Source: Rubrimonas cliftonensis (lineage in GTDB: Bacteria; Pseudomonadota; Alphaproteobacteria; Rhodobacterales; Rhodobacteraceae). Taken from it: a stretch of 51,961 nt of DNA. Position 1 is the stretch's first letter. Every line of letters begins with the position of its first letter. The notes beneath the pieces were generated by a model, which saw only the letters and a list, made by a program, of their open reading frames with translations, was not told where the DNA came from and did not search any database. The stretch covers positions 1 through 51,961 of the forward strand of contig NZ_FNQM01000019.1 in the NCBI RefSeq assembly GCF_900107585.1, written 5' to 3'. Shown piece by piece: positions 39,089-47,995 of this stretch. A program made the position numbers and the translations under genes.

Positions 39089-39124
39089 CGCTATGTTCCT
39101 CATTCGTTCGCGACGAACATAGCG
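39089..39124. promoter_or_regulatory. Isolated LexA (SOS) box within an inverted repeat
   Basis: GTTCCTCATTCGTTC (39095-39109) is a perfect GTTC-N7-GTTC, the alphaproteobacterial LexA consensus; on the minus strand it reads GAACGAATGAGGAAC followed by ATAG. It is embedded in a 10-base inverted repeat CGCTATGTTC...GAACATAGCG (39089-39098 / 39115-39124). It lies between convergent genes, with no gene start next to it; dnaE2 starts 1.0 kb away in the minus direction, beyond the HNH gene. The hairpin could alternatively serve as a bidirectional terminator. Confidence 0.6.
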
Positions 39125-39215
39125 CATCCGCCCGCAGGCGACAGCCGCTTGGCGCCGAACGTGGCGGAGAGGCCGCGCCCAGAGCCAGCCCCGCGGCGCG
39201 TCGGACGCCGCCCGT

Positions 39216-39659
39216 CTACCGCCTGAGGCCGACGATGCGCTCCCAGAGGCGGCGGACGCAGGCCTGCTGGCCGGCGCGGGCGACGTCGTCGAGCGGCAGG
39301 CCGCGCGCCTCGGCCAGCGCGGCCGCGGCGTCGGCCATCGCGGGGGGCAGGCCGGCGGGGAGGACGGGGGTTTCTGGGTTGGATGGGTCGATGATCGGCG
39401 CGGCGCGGTCGATCTCGGGGATTTCGGGGTCGGCGCGCAGGTTCACCCCGCAGCTCCGCGCGTCGGGCGTCACCGAGAAGGCGGCGACGGGGGCGAACTC
39501 GCCACGCCTGACGGCGTCCGAGAAGACGAAAGTGCTCCGCAGCCGGCCGTCCTCCAGAGCGGCGACGCTGAGATAGACCGGGCCGGGCGCCGGTTGGGCC
39601 AGAGCGCCGCCGCAGGCCAGCAGGGCTGCGAACGCGGCGGGCGCGGCGGCGCGCCGCAT
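39216..39659 (-). CDS. Exported hypothetical protein, end of the ilv operon
   Basis: A 147-residue protein with a signal peptide (MRRAAAPAAFAALLACGG..., cleavage after ALAQ). The mature part (VYLSVAALEDGRLRSTFVFSD, FSVTPDARSCGVNL, VGLRR end) has two cysteines and no family I recognise. The frame stays open upstream into ilvN, and a GTG overlapping the ilvN stop (GTGA, 39792-39794) is another possible start; the signal peptide favours 39659. Coupled position after ilvN suggests cotranscription. Confidence 0.6.
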   Translation of the reverse strand: MRRAAAPAAFAALLACGGALAQPAPGPVYLSVAALEDGRLRSTFVFSDAVRRGEFAPVAAFSVTPDARSCGVNLRADPEIPEIDRAAPIIDPSNPETPVLPAGLPPAMADAAAALAEARGLPLDDVARAGQQACVRRLWERIVGLRR

Positions 39660-39714
39660 CGCGATCGCGGGCGCGCGCGGGCGCGTCACGGCGATCGAGG
39701 TCGGCGCGGCCAAG

Positions 39715-39759
39715 GTCTGCGCGGCCGGGGTCTGCGCGGCCGGGGTCTGCGCGGTCCGG
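39715..39759. repeat. Three tandem copies of a 15-mer after ilvN
   Basis: GTCTGCGCGGCCGGG occurs at 39715-39729 and 39730-39744, with a third copy changed at its end (39745-39759). It lies in the 131-bp gap between ilvN and the exported protein. In the open frame it would encode repeated QTPAA. Confidence 0.8.
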
Positions 39760-39790
39760 CGCACGGCGGTTCGCCTCACGGCGGCTCCGG

Positions 39791-40360
39791 TCACAGCGGT
39801 TCCGGCCCGCGGGTGATCGCGGCGACGCCGGTGCGCGCGACGTCCATCAGGCCGAGCGGGCGCATCAGGTCCACGAAGGCGTCGATCTTCTGGGGCGAGC
39901 CGGTGATCTCGAACACGAAGCTCTCCAGCGTGCTGTCGACCACCTTGGCGCGGAAGGCGTCCTTCAGCCTCAGCGCCTCCACGCGCTTGTCGCCGGTGGA
40001 GACGACCTTGACCAGCGCCAGCTCGCGCTCCACCGCCGGGCACTCGATGGTGAGGTCGTGGACGTCGTGCACCGGCACCAGCCGCCCGAGCTGCGCCTTG
40101 ATCTGCTCCAGCACCATGGGCGTGCCCGAGGTAACGATGGTGATGCGGCTCAGGTGGCCGGTATGGTCGGTCTCCGCGACCGTCAGGCTCTCGATGTTGT
40201 AGCCCCGCCCGGAGAACAGGCCGATCACCCGGGCCAGCACGCCGGGCTCGTTGTCCACCAGCACCGCCAGGGTGCGCCGCTCGACGCCCTCCTCGCGGCT
40301 CGCGCGCAGGTCGTAGGCGCTGTGGCTCGACGAGCCCTTCTCGATGTTGAGCGCGTTCAT
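39791..40360 (-). CDS. ilvN: Acetolactate synthase small (regulatory) subunit
   Basis: A 189-residue regulatory subunit that binds valine for feedback control of acetolactate synthase in branched-chain amino acid synthesis. The ACT domain begins RRTLAVLVDNEPGVLARVIGLFSGRGYNIESLTVAETDH, followed by SRITIVTSGTPMVLEQIKAQL, and the second domain ERELALVKV and FRAKVVDSTLESFVFEITG. The ATG at 40358-40360 follows GGGGAG; an upstream in-frame ATG (40414) lies inside the previous gene and is less likely. Confidence 0.95.
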   Translation of the reverse strand: MNALNIEKGSSSHSAYDLRASREEGVERRTLAVLVDNEPGVLARVIGLFSGRGYNIESLTVAETDHTGHLSRITIVTSGTPMVLEQIKAQLGRLVPVHDVHDLTIECPAVERELALVKVVSTGDKRVEALRLKDAFRAKVVDSTLESFVFEITGSPQKIDAFVDLMRPLGLMDVARTGVAAITRGPEPL

Positions 40361-40391
40361 GGCGCGTCGTCTCCCCTTTCCGCGGCGGCGC

Positions 40392-41762
40392 TCATGGCGC
40401 CAGCCGCTCGACATCCTCGATGAAGTACGCCGCCGGCCCCTTGAGGATGAGGCCCTCGGACCAGTCGAGCGCCGCGCCGGCGACGGCGCGCGGCGCCTCG
40501 AGCTCCCAGCGTGCGTTGCGCCTGACGAAATCCAGCGAAAGCCGCGCCTCGTAGGTGCGGGGCGGGCCGAGCATGGCCTCGACGAGCGCCTTCTGCACGC
40601 TCTCGGGCATGTTGACCGCGCGGGAGAACAGCTCGACCTCCGCCGTCGCCTCGCAGGTCCGCCGCGCGTCGTCGCCGCGGCAGCGTCCGACCTCGACTGC
40701 GCGCACGGTCTGCGCCTGCAGCGGCAGCCCCATGAGCGCGACGCCCAGCGTGTTCGTGACGATGAAGCGCGTGCCGGACAGGGAGTGCTCGGTCACGACG
40801 CGCCCGATCCCTTCGGACACGTCCTCCTCTGGCGTGAGATCCTGCAGCGCCATCACCAGCGCGCGGCGCACGATCCGCGCGTCGGGCGCGCCGGGCGGGT
40901 GGCGCTCCGTCCGCCAGGCCGCGAGCGTTTCGCAGATCATCGCCTTGTCCTCTGGCGAATAGAGGGCTTCGCGCAACGCGGCGCTGTCTCGTCGCGCCGG
41001 CCCGCAGGGCGGAACGACGCAGGCGCCGGTCTCGGCGCAGCCGGGTTCGGCGGCGGCGGCTGCGGTCGCCTCGGCGCGGCTGGCCTCCGTCGCGACCCCC
41101 GCCGCGGCGAGGTCGAACGTCCCGAGGCCCGCCATCGCGGCAAGCGCGCCGAGGCTCTCGGCGGCGGAAAGCTCGCGCGTCTCGGCCTCGCGCCGGCCCA
41201 CATGGTCGGCCGCGTCCGCCGGCCGGGGCCGCAGCACGATGGGCCGGCCGCCGCGCTGGGGCGCGACCAGCGAGACGGCGTCCACCGTGATCTCGGCCGC
41301 GTCGAGCGGATCGGCGGTCTCGAACTCGACCAGCAGCTCTCGCGCGCCGTCCTGCACGAGGGTCAGCGCGAGCCGGCCCTCGCCGCTGAAGGTGAGATGC
41401 ACCGGCCAGAAACCCGCCTCGATCAGCGCGCAGCCGAAATCGCCCGCATGGCGCGCCGCCAGATCGACGCCGGGCGCGAGCAGGCGCAGCGGGTCCAGCG
41501 CGACGGGCCGATCCGGCGGCACGCCCCAGGCGGCGCGCGCCGCGGCCTCCGTCAGCCCCCTGGCGCATGGGGTGACGAAGCGCGCCCCCCGGCCGGCGCC
41601 CATGAAGACCTGTGTGCGGACGGCGTCGCTCCAACTGGCCATGTAGGCCGCCGCCTGCTCGGGCGGCGCGAGTCCGTCCACCGCACGCGGAGCCTCCGCC
41701 GCCGCCGAACGGGCGAGGCAGACCGCCAGCGCGGCGGCGTATGCGAGGCGGGCCGGCCTCAC
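40392..41762 (-). CDS. Exported hypothetical protein between ilvB and ilvN
   Basis: A 456-residue protein starting with a GTG that overlaps the ilvB stop (GTGA). It has a signal peptide ([17 protein letters not shown]). Mature features are [49 protein letters not shown] and a C-terminal [17 protein letters not shown]; several cysteines suggest disulfides. I recognise no family. Its strict coupling inside the ilv operon is striking for a periplasmic protein, and I would not infer a role in amino acid synthesis from that alone. Confidence 0.75.
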   Translation of the reverse strand: MRPARLAYAAALAVCLARSAAAEAPRAVDGLAPPEQAAAYMASWSDAVRTQVFMGAGRGARFVTPCARGLTEAAARAAWGVPPDRPVALDPLRLLAPGVDLAARHAGDFGCALIEAGFWPVHLTFSGEGRLALTLVQDGARELLVEFETADPLDAAEITVDAVSLVAPQRGGRPIVLRPRPADAADHVGRREAETRELSAAESLGALAAMAGLGTFDLAAAGVATEASRAEATAAAAAEPGCAETGACVVPPCGPARRDSAALREALYSPEDKAMICETLAAWRTERHPPGAPDARIVRRALVMALQDLTPEEDVSEGIGRVVTEHSLSGTRFIVTNTLGVALMGLPLQAQTVRAVEVGRCRGDDARRTCEATAEVELFSRAVNMPESVQKALVEAMLGPPRTYEARLSLDFVRRNARWELEAPRAVAGAALDWSEGLILKGPAAYFIEDVERLAP

Positions 41763-43555
41763 ACCAGCACGGCGCCTGCGTCCCCGATGGCGTCTTCGGT
41801 GCTCGCCTCGCCCAGCAGCATCTCGTTGTGGGCCTTGCCCGAAGGAATCATCGGGAAGCAGTTCTCGTGGCGCTCCACCAGGCAGTCGAACACCACCGGG
41901 CCGTCATGGGCGAGCATCTCTGCGATGGCCTCGTCGAGATCGGCGGGGTTCTCGCAGCGGATGCCCTTCGCCCCGAACGCCTCGGCGAGCTTCACGAAGT
42001 CAGGCAGCGCCTCGGAGTAGCTGTGCGAATAGCGCTCGCCGTGCAGCAGCTGCTGCCACTGGCGCACCATGCCGAGCCGCTCGTTGTTGAGGATGAACTG
42101 CTTGACGGGCAGGCGATACTGGATCGCGGTGCTCATCTCCTGCATGTTCATCATCCACGACGCCTCGCCGGCGACGTTGATCACCAGCGCGTCGCGGTGC
42201 GCCATCTGCACGCCGATGGAGGCCGGCAGGCCGTAGCCCATGGTGCCGAGGCCGCCCGAGGTCATCCAGCGGTTGGGCGCCTCGAAGCCGAGATACTGCG
42301 CCGCCCACATCTGGTGCTGGCCGACCTCGGTCGTCACATAGCGGTCCATGCCCCTGGTGAGCGCCTCGAGCCGCTGCAGCGCGTATTGCGGCTTGATCAC
42401 CGTGTCGGAGTTGCGGAACGCGAAGCAGTCGATGGCGCGCCATCCCTCGATGCGCTTCCACCACGCGCTCACGTCGCGCTTGCGGGAGCCGCGGGCGCGC
42501 CAGACCTCCAGCATAGCGCGCAGCGCCTCGGTCACGTCGGCCACCACCGGCACGTCGACCGGCACGTTCTTGTTGATCGACGAGGGGTCGATGTCGACGT
42601 GGATCTTGGCCGAGCCGGGCGAGAAGGCGTTGATGCGCCCGGTGATGCGGTCGTCGAAGCGCGCGCCGATGTTGATCATCACGTCGCAGTCGTGCATCGC
42701 CCAGTTGGCCTCGTAGGAGCCGTGCATCCCGAGCATCCCCAGCCACGATGCGCCGGAGGCCGGGTAGCAGCCGAGGCCCATCAGCGTGGAGGTGATCGGA
42801 AAGCCCGTCTCGGCCACGAACTCGCGCAGCAGCCGCGTCGCCTCGGGGCCGGAGTTGATGACGCCGCCGCCGGTGTAGAAGACGGGGCGCTCGGCGCGCT
42901 CGATCAGCTCCACCGCCGCCGCGATGGCCGCCATGTCGGGCGCGGTCCTGGGCTGGTAGGTCGAGCGCCGCGCCGCGCCGGGCGCCTTGTAGCGGGCGGA
43001 GGCGAACTGCACGTCCTTGGGAATGTCCACCAGCACCGGGCCGGGGCGGCCGGACGTCGCGACGTGGAACGCCTCATGAATGACGTCGGCGAGCTTCGCG
43101 GTGTCGCGCACCAGCCAGTTGTGCTTGGTGCAGGGTCGGGTGATGCCGACCGTGTCGGCCTCCTGAAAGGCGTCGTTGCCGATCATGAAAGTCGGCACCT
43201 GGCCGGTCAGCACCACCAGCGGGATGCTGTCCATCAGCGCGTCGGTCATGCCTGTGACGGCGTTGGTCGCGCCGGGGCCGGAGGTGACGAGCACCACGCC
43301 GGGCCTGCCGGTCGAGCGGGCGTAGCCCTCGGCCATGTGGGTCGCGCCCTGCTCGTGCCGAACGAGGACGTGGGTGATGTCGTTCTGCTTGAAGATCTCG
43401 TCGTAGATCGGCAGCACCGCGCCGCCGGGATAGCCGAACACGACCTCCACGCCCTGGTCGCGCAGCGCCTTCACGACGATGTGCGCGCCGGTCACGTCGC
43501 GCTCCGCCTCGTCCGCCATCGCCGCCGCACCCGGCGCGCCGCCATCCGCCATCAT
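41759..43555 (-). CDS. ilvB: Acetolactate synthase large (catalytic) subunit
   Basis: A 598-residue thiamine-diphosphate enzyme joining two pyruvates (or pyruvate and 2-oxobutyrate) as the first common step to valine, leucine and isoleucine. [29 protein letters not shown] with the catalytic Glu, [13 protein letters not shown], the FAD region [15 protein letters not shown] and [11 protein letters not shown], and a ThDP motif reading [15 protein letters not shown] are present; GEAS replaces the usual GDAS/GDGS, a change I believe is common in Rhodobacteraceae. The start at 43553-43555 follows GGGAGAGG. Expression is probably governed by the leader and hairpin upstream. Confidence 0.95.
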   Translation of the reverse strand: MMADGGAPGAAAMADEAERDVTGAHIVVKALRDQGVEVVFGYPGGAVLPIYDEIFKQNDITHVLVRHEQGATHMAEGYARSTGRPGVVLVTSGPGATNAVTGMTDALMDSIPLVVLTGQVPTFMIGNDAFQEADTVGITRPCTKHNWLVRDTAKLADVIHEAFHVATSGRPGPVLVDIPKDVQFASARYKAPGAARRSTYQPRTAPDMAAIAAAVELIERAERPVFYTGGGVINSGPEATRLLREFVAETGFPITSTLMGLGCYPASGASWLGMLGMHGSYEANWAMHDCDVMINIGARFDDRITGRINAFSPGSAKIHVDIDPSSINKNVPVDVPVVADVTEALRAMLEVWRARGSRKRDVSAWWKRIEGWRAIDCFAFRNSDTVIKPQYALQRLEALTRGMDRYVTTEVGQHQMWAAQYLGFEAPNRWMTSGGLGTMGYGLPASIGVQMAHRDALVINVAGEASWMMNMQEMSTAIQYRLPVKQFILNNERLGMVRQWQQLLHGERYSHSYSEALPDFVKLAEAFGAKGIRCENPADLDEAIAEMLAHDGPVVFDCLVERHENCFPMIPSGKAHNEMLLGEASTEDAIGDAGAVLV

Positions 43556-43607
43556 CTCGCCTCTCCCGCCTCCGCGTCCGCCCTGCAGGTTCCATCGAGC
43601 GCGCATG

Positions 43608-43628
43608 AAAAAGGCCCCGTTCGGGGCC
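43608..43628 (-). terminator. ilv attenuator: intrinsic terminator ahead of ilvB
   Basis: On the minus strand GGCCCC-GAAC-GGGGCC (43613-43628) is followed at once by TTTTT (43608-43612), the clearest intrinsic terminator in the window. It lies 53 bases upstream of the ilvB start and 28 bases after a short leader ORF, the arrangement of a transcription attenuator. A competing dyad GGGGC...GCCCC (43651-43663) overlaps the leader stop. Confidence 0.75.
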
Positions 43629-43655
43629 CTTGCGCGCGATCCTCGACGAGGGGGC

Positions 43656-43709
43656 CTAGCCCCTTCGCCGCGCCGCGCGCCCCGCGATGCCTACGATGTC
43701 CAGCGCCAT
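43656..43709 (-). CDS. Candidate ilv leader peptide
   Basis: A 17-codon frame [17 protein letters not shown] with GGGAG nine bases before its ATG. Leu, Ile, Val and Ile fall within codons 3-8, as expected for a leader whose ribosome stalls when branched-chain aminoacyl-tRNAs are scarce. The stop TAG lies in a small dyad just before the terminator hairpin. The control-codon density is modest compared with classic ilv leaders, so the call is an inference from layout and content. Confidence 0.65.
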   Translation of the reverse strand: MALDIVGIAGRAARRRG

Positions 43710-43977
43710 GTCGCCCGCTCCCAAGGTTGGGAGGACCGTTGCCACAGGGGCGGCGGGCGGTCAACCCGCGCGGCTGAGGAAATCCATCGCGGAAGGCGAA
43801 AAATCGCAATTATGTTGCGATTATGGCGGGCGGTGCGCAATCATTCAATTCCGCAACCGTGGCTGGAGGGCGGCGGCGCGAAAAGCCGCATGCCGTCCCG
43901 GAAGGTTCGGCTTCGCCGCGGGCGACTCGCCCGCCGGGGCGCAGGCGGCCCGACCGTCGCGGCGCGGTCGTCCCGCG
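43710..43977 (-). other. Promoter region of the ilv operon
   Basis: Spacer between the hemW end and the ilv leader. Bases 43795-43850 are AT-rich against the surroundings and contain AATCGCAA-N5-TTGCGATT (43802-43822); the minus strand reads CATAAT within it, a possible -10. No gene is seen. Confidence 0.4.
43802..43822. promoter_or_regulatory. 21-bp inverted repeat in the ilv promoter region
   Basis: AATCGCAA (43802-43809) and TTGCGATT (43815-43822) are perfect 8-base arms around TTATG, 93 bases upstream of the leader ATG. It is a good candidate operator, possibly for an Lrp/AsnC-type or other amino-acid-responsive regulator, but the protein is not identifiable. Confidence 0.45.
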
Positions 43978-45198
43978 TCAGGCCAGCAGCGCCCGCAGCA
44001 GCGCGTTGAGCACCGGTCGCCCGGCGGCGGTCGCGGCGATGCGGTCGCCGTCCGCGGTCGCCAGCCCGTCCTCCACCAGCGGCGCGATGCGGGCAGGGTC
44101 GAGCGGCGCGCCGTTCAGCCGGGCGAAGCGCGCGAGATCGGCGCCCTCGGTCAGCCGCAGCGCCATCATCAGGTATTCGGTCGCCTGATCGGGCGGCGCG
44201 ACGACCTCCTCGGCCCAGCTAGGCCCGCCGCCGCGCTCGACCGCCGCGAGCCATGCGCCGGGGGCCGAGGGCGAGACCGTCGCCCGCCGCGCGCCGTCGG
44301 CGCCGGTGATCCGCCCATGGGCGCCGGGGCCGACGCCGGCGTAGTCGCCATAGCGCCAGTAGACGCGGTTGTGGCGGCTCTCCGCGCCGGGCCGGGCGTG
44401 GTTCGACACCTCATAGGCCGGCAGCCCGGCGGCTGCGCAGACCTCCTGCGTCTCCAGATACATCGTCGCGGCGTCGTCGTCGGGCGGCACGGTGAGCTTT
44501 CCCGCGTCGAACCGCGCGCCGAAGGCTGTGCCGGGCTCGATGGTGAGCTGGTAGAGCGACAGGTGATCGACCGCCATCGCCAGCGCCGCCCGCAGCTCCG
44601 CCGCCCAGGCCGCCGGCGTCTGCCCCTCGCGCGCGTAGATCAGATCGAAGGAGACCCGCTCGAAGGCGGCGCGCGCCACGTCGAAGGCCGCCCGGGCCTC
44701 CGCCGCGGAGTGCATCCGGCCGAGCGCCCTGAGGTCGCGGTCGTTCAGGGCCTGCACGCCCATCGAGACTCGGTTCACGCCGGCCAGCGCATAGCCGCGG
44801 AAGCGGCCGGCCTCGACCGATGTCGGGTTGGCTTCGAGCGTGATCTCCGCCCCCGGCGCGACGCCCCAGAGCCGGTCGACCGCCTCCACGAGGGCGGCGA
44901 CGGTCTCCGGCGGCATCAGGCTCGGCGTGCCGCCGCCGAAGAACACCGTGTCCGCGCGCCGCGGCCCGGTCGCCGCCCGCGCCGCCTCCATCTCCGCGAG
45001 AAGCGCCGCCCGCCATCGGGGCTGGTCCACCGCAGCCTTCGCGACGTGGGAGTTGAAGTCGCAGTAGGGGCACTTCGCGGCGCAGAACGGCCAGTGGACG
45101 TAGACGCCGAAGCCCCCCGCGAGCCAGTCATGCGGCGCGGCGGCGGCGTCGGCCCGGTGCGGCGGCGGCATCGCAGGCTTTGCGTCCCCGCCGGTCAC
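43978..45198 (-). CDS. hemW: HemW, radical SAM heme chaperone (formerly HemN-like)
   Basis: A 406-residue radical SAM protein. VYVHWPFCAAKCPYCDFNSH holds the CxxxCxxC iron-sulfur motif in the HemW form (FNSH after the last Cys, unlike the CxC of true HemN), with FFGGGTPSLM, ITLEANPTSVE, GVNRVSMGVQALND and LSLYQLTIEPGT following. HemW binds heme and helps insert it into respiratory proteins. The ATG overlaps the phzF-like stop by four bases (ATGA), making it the last gene of the rph-rdgB-ridA-phzF-hemW operon. Confidence 0.92.
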   Translation of the reverse strand: MTGGDAKPAMPPPHRADAAAAPHDWLAGGFGVYVHWPFCAAKCPYCDFNSHVAKAAVDQPRWRAALLAEMEAARAATGPRRADTVFFGGGTPSLMPPETVAALVEAVDRLWGVAPGAEITLEANPTSVEAGRFRGYALAGVNRVSMGVQALNDRDLRALGRMHSAAEARAAFDVARAAFERVSFDLIYAREGQTPAAWAAELRAALAMAVDHLSLYQLTIEPGTAFGARFDAGKLTVPPDDDAATMYLETQEVCAAAGLPAYEVSNHARPGAESRHNRVYWRYGDYAGVGPGAHGRITGADGARRATVSPSAPGAWLAAVERGGGPSWAEEVVAPPDQATEYLMMALRLTEGADLARFARLNGAPLDPARIAPLVEDGLATADGDRIAATAAGRPVLNALLRALLA

Positions 45199-46055
45199 GG
45201 GCAGGCGATGTCCGCGCAGGCGCCGCCGACGCTGACCGAGGCGCCGCGTTCTGACGTGAACGAGACCTCGATGCGCGAGGGCCGGCCCATGTCCTCGCCC
45301 TGCAGCACGACGAGCTCCCCGCCCGCCAGCGCGCCGAGGTCGCGCAGCATGCCCGCCAGCGCCGCGGCGGCGGCCCCCGTCGCGGGGTCCTCCACCACGC
45401 CGCCGCCGGCGAAGGCGTTGCGCGCCTGGAACGACCGCTCGGCTTCGCGGTGGACGAAGGCGACGGTGGTCAGGCCGCAGCGGCGCATGAAGTCGCGCCC
45501 AGCGCTGAAATCATAGGCCATCGCGGCAAGCGCCTCGCGCGCGGCGAGCGCGACGATCAGGTGATCGGCGCCGGCGTGCGCGAGAGCGGGCGGCAGGGTC
45601 GGGTCGAGCGCGCCTGCGTCGTAGCCGAAGAGATCGAGCGCCTCCGCTACGATCAAGCCGGGCGCCGGCGCGCTGCGCGTAGGCGGAGACCGCAGCACGG
45701 CGCGCCAAGCGCCGTCGCGCATTCCGGCCTCGACCTCGATGCGGCCGTTCCTCAAAAGCAGGGGGAAGGCGCCGGCCCCGTGCGCCTGCGCCAGCGCCGC
45801 GCCGAGCGCGATGGTCGCGTGGCCGCAGAAGGGAATCTCGGTCTCCGGCGAGAAGTAGCGCACGCGCCAGCCGTCCTCTGCGGGCGCGGCGAACGCCGTC
45901 TCGGAATAGCCGACCTCGGCGGCGACGGCCTGCATCGTCGCAGCGTCAGGCAATGTCTCGGCGAGGACCACTCCGGCGGGGTTGCCGCCGCGACCGTCGC
46001 GGGTGAAGGCCGCGATCCGGCGAACCTTCAGGGCGTCTGCGCGCGCGTCCGCCAT
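45195..46055 (-). CDS. PhzF-family isomerase/epimerase
   Basis: A 286-residue protein with the PhzF pattern: FTRDGRGGNPAGVVL, VGYSETAF (with the catalytic Glu), FSPETEIPFCGHATIA, and VEDPATGAAAAALAG. PhzF in phenazine producers isomerises a dihydro-anthranilate, but no other phz genes are here; most family members have unknown substrates. The 3' end overlaps hemW and the start is 4 bases from the ridA-like stop, so it is firmly within the operon. Confidence 0.88.
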   Translation of the reverse strand: MADARADALKVRRIAAFTRDGRGGNPAGVVLAETLPDAATMQAVAAEVGYSETAFAAPAEDGWRVRYFSPETEIPFCGHATIALGAALAQAHGAGAFPLLLRNGRIEVEAGMRDGAWRAVLRSPPTRSAPAPGLIVAEALDLFGYDAGALDPTLPPALAHAGADHLIVALAAREALAAMAYDFSAGRDFMRRCGLTTVAFVHREAERSFQARNAFAGGGVVEDPATGAAAAALAGMLRDLGALAGGELVVLQGEDMGRPSRIEVSFTSERGASVSVGGACADIACP

Positions 46056-46059
46056 CGCC

Positions 46060-46440
46060 TCAGCCCCTGAAGGCCGTGACCTCGATCTCGACCTTCATCT
46101 CCGGCTTCAGCAGGGGGCTCGCGACCGTGGTGTTGGCGGGCCGGATCTCGCCGAACGCCTCGCGCAGCGCCGGGCCGATCTTCGGGTGGTCGTCTGGGTC
46201 GGGCACATAGATGACCGTGCGCACCACGTCGCTCATCGCGAAACCGGCCTCGGCCAGCGCCTTTGCGATGGTGGCCAGCGCGTTGCGGGCCTGCTCGCCG
46301 GCGTCCTCGGGCATCGACATCGCGGCGTAGTCGTAGCCGGTCGTGCCGGCGACGAAGCACCAGTCGCCCTGCCTGACGGCGCGGGAATAGGCGTAGTCCC
46401 GCTCGAAGGGCGAGCCGGTGGAGACGAGTTGGCGGGTCAT
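46060..46440 (-). CDS. Rid-family (YjgF/YER057c/UK114) protein
   Basis: A 126-residue trimeric-type Rid protein: YSRAVRQGDWCFVAGTTGYD, GEQARNALATIAKALAEAGF, VVRTVIYVPDPDDH and ANTTVASPLLKPEMKVEIEVTAF. In archetypal RidA an arginine precedes the T/S-T/C-V strand and holds the substrate carboxylate; here the position appears to be Asn (ANTTV). That suggests a Rid subfamily other than the enamine/imine deaminase RidA. It lies ten bases after rdgB. Confidence 0.85.
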   Translation of the reverse strand: MTRQLVSTGSPFERDYAYSRAVRQGDWCFVAGTTGYDYAAMSMPEDAGEQARNALATIAKALAEAGFAMSDVVRTVIYVPDPDDHPKIGPALREAFGEIRPANTTVASPLLKPEMKVEIEVTAFRG

Positions 46441-46450
46441 GGGCGCGCTC

Positions 46451-47082
46451 TCATGAAAGGCTGGCGGAAACGAGCTGGCGAAAGGCGTCGGCCCGGTGGG
46501 AGATGGCGTGCTTGGCGTCCGGCGCCATCTCGCCGAAGGTCTCCTCGCGCCCCTCGGGCAGGAACATCGGGTCGAAGCCGAAGCCGTTGGCCCCGCGCGG
46601 CGGCCAGATCAGCCGGCCCGGCGCGGTCCCCAGAAACACCTCGTCATGGCCGTCGGGCCAGGCGAGGCACAGGCAGCAGACGAAGCGCGCCAGCCTTGGC
46701 TCGGGCGCGGCCTTCGCCTCCAGCGCCCGCCACACCTTGCCCATCGCCATGGCGTAGTCGCGCCCCGCGGGCGTCTCGGCCCAGTCGGCGGTGAAGACGC
46801 CGGGCGCGCCGTCCAGCGCCGCGACCTCGATGCCGCTGTCGTCGGAGAGCGCCGGAAGGCCCGAGGCCCGCGCCGAGGCGTGGGCTTTGATCCGGGCGTT
46901 GCCGGCGAAGCTGGTCTCGGTCTCCGCCGGCTCCGGCAGGCCGAGTTCGCCCGCGGATACGGTTTCGATTCCGTAGGGGCCGAGCAGCGCCGCGATCTCG
47001 CGCAGCTTGCCGGCGTTGTGGCTGGCGATGATCAGCCGCCCGGGCGCCAGCCGGCGCCGCACAGGAGCGGGCGCCGCCGCGC

Positions 47083-47086
<4 letters not shown>
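46451..47086 (-). CDS. rdgB: XTP/dITP pyrophosphatase (non-canonical purine NTPase)
   Basis: A 211-residue Ham1/RdgB enzyme that cleaves XTP, ITP and dITP to monophosphates and keeps deaminated purines out of DNA and RNA. Signatures: [59 protein letters not shown]. It starts with a GTG whose last bases overlap the rph stop (GTGA), as commonly seen for rph-rdgB in Alphaproteobacteria. Confidence 0.94.
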
Positions 47087-47790
<704 letters not shown>

Positions 47791-47933
47791 GGAAGGACTC
47801 CGTCTGTGGCTCTCGGCGATGCGGCTGGTCTATCCGCCCGGCGCCGCGCCGTCCATCCGGGGCCGGATGCCGCCACATGTCGGTCGCCGGTCGTCGTCGG
47901 GCGCTCGGTGGGCCGCGGCGGCGGCGCGCGCGA

Positions 47934-47961
47934 TTGACCGGCGTCGCAGCCGGCCCTACCT
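47934..47961 (+). promoter_or_regulatory. Candidate hrcA promoter
   Basis: TTGACC (47934-47939) and CTACCT (47956-47961) are spaced 16 bases apart, 35 bases upstream of the hrcA ATG, in the otherwise featureless 205-bp rph/hrcA spacer. I found no CIRCE element. Confidence 0.35.
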
Positions 47962-47995
47962 CTCTGGTCATGAAAAGAGACTTTCAGTGCGTCCC

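Noticed and set aside
47791-47995. CIRCE element upstream of hrcA
   Set aside because: No TTAGCACTC-N9-GAGTGCTAA-like dyad is visible in the spacer.
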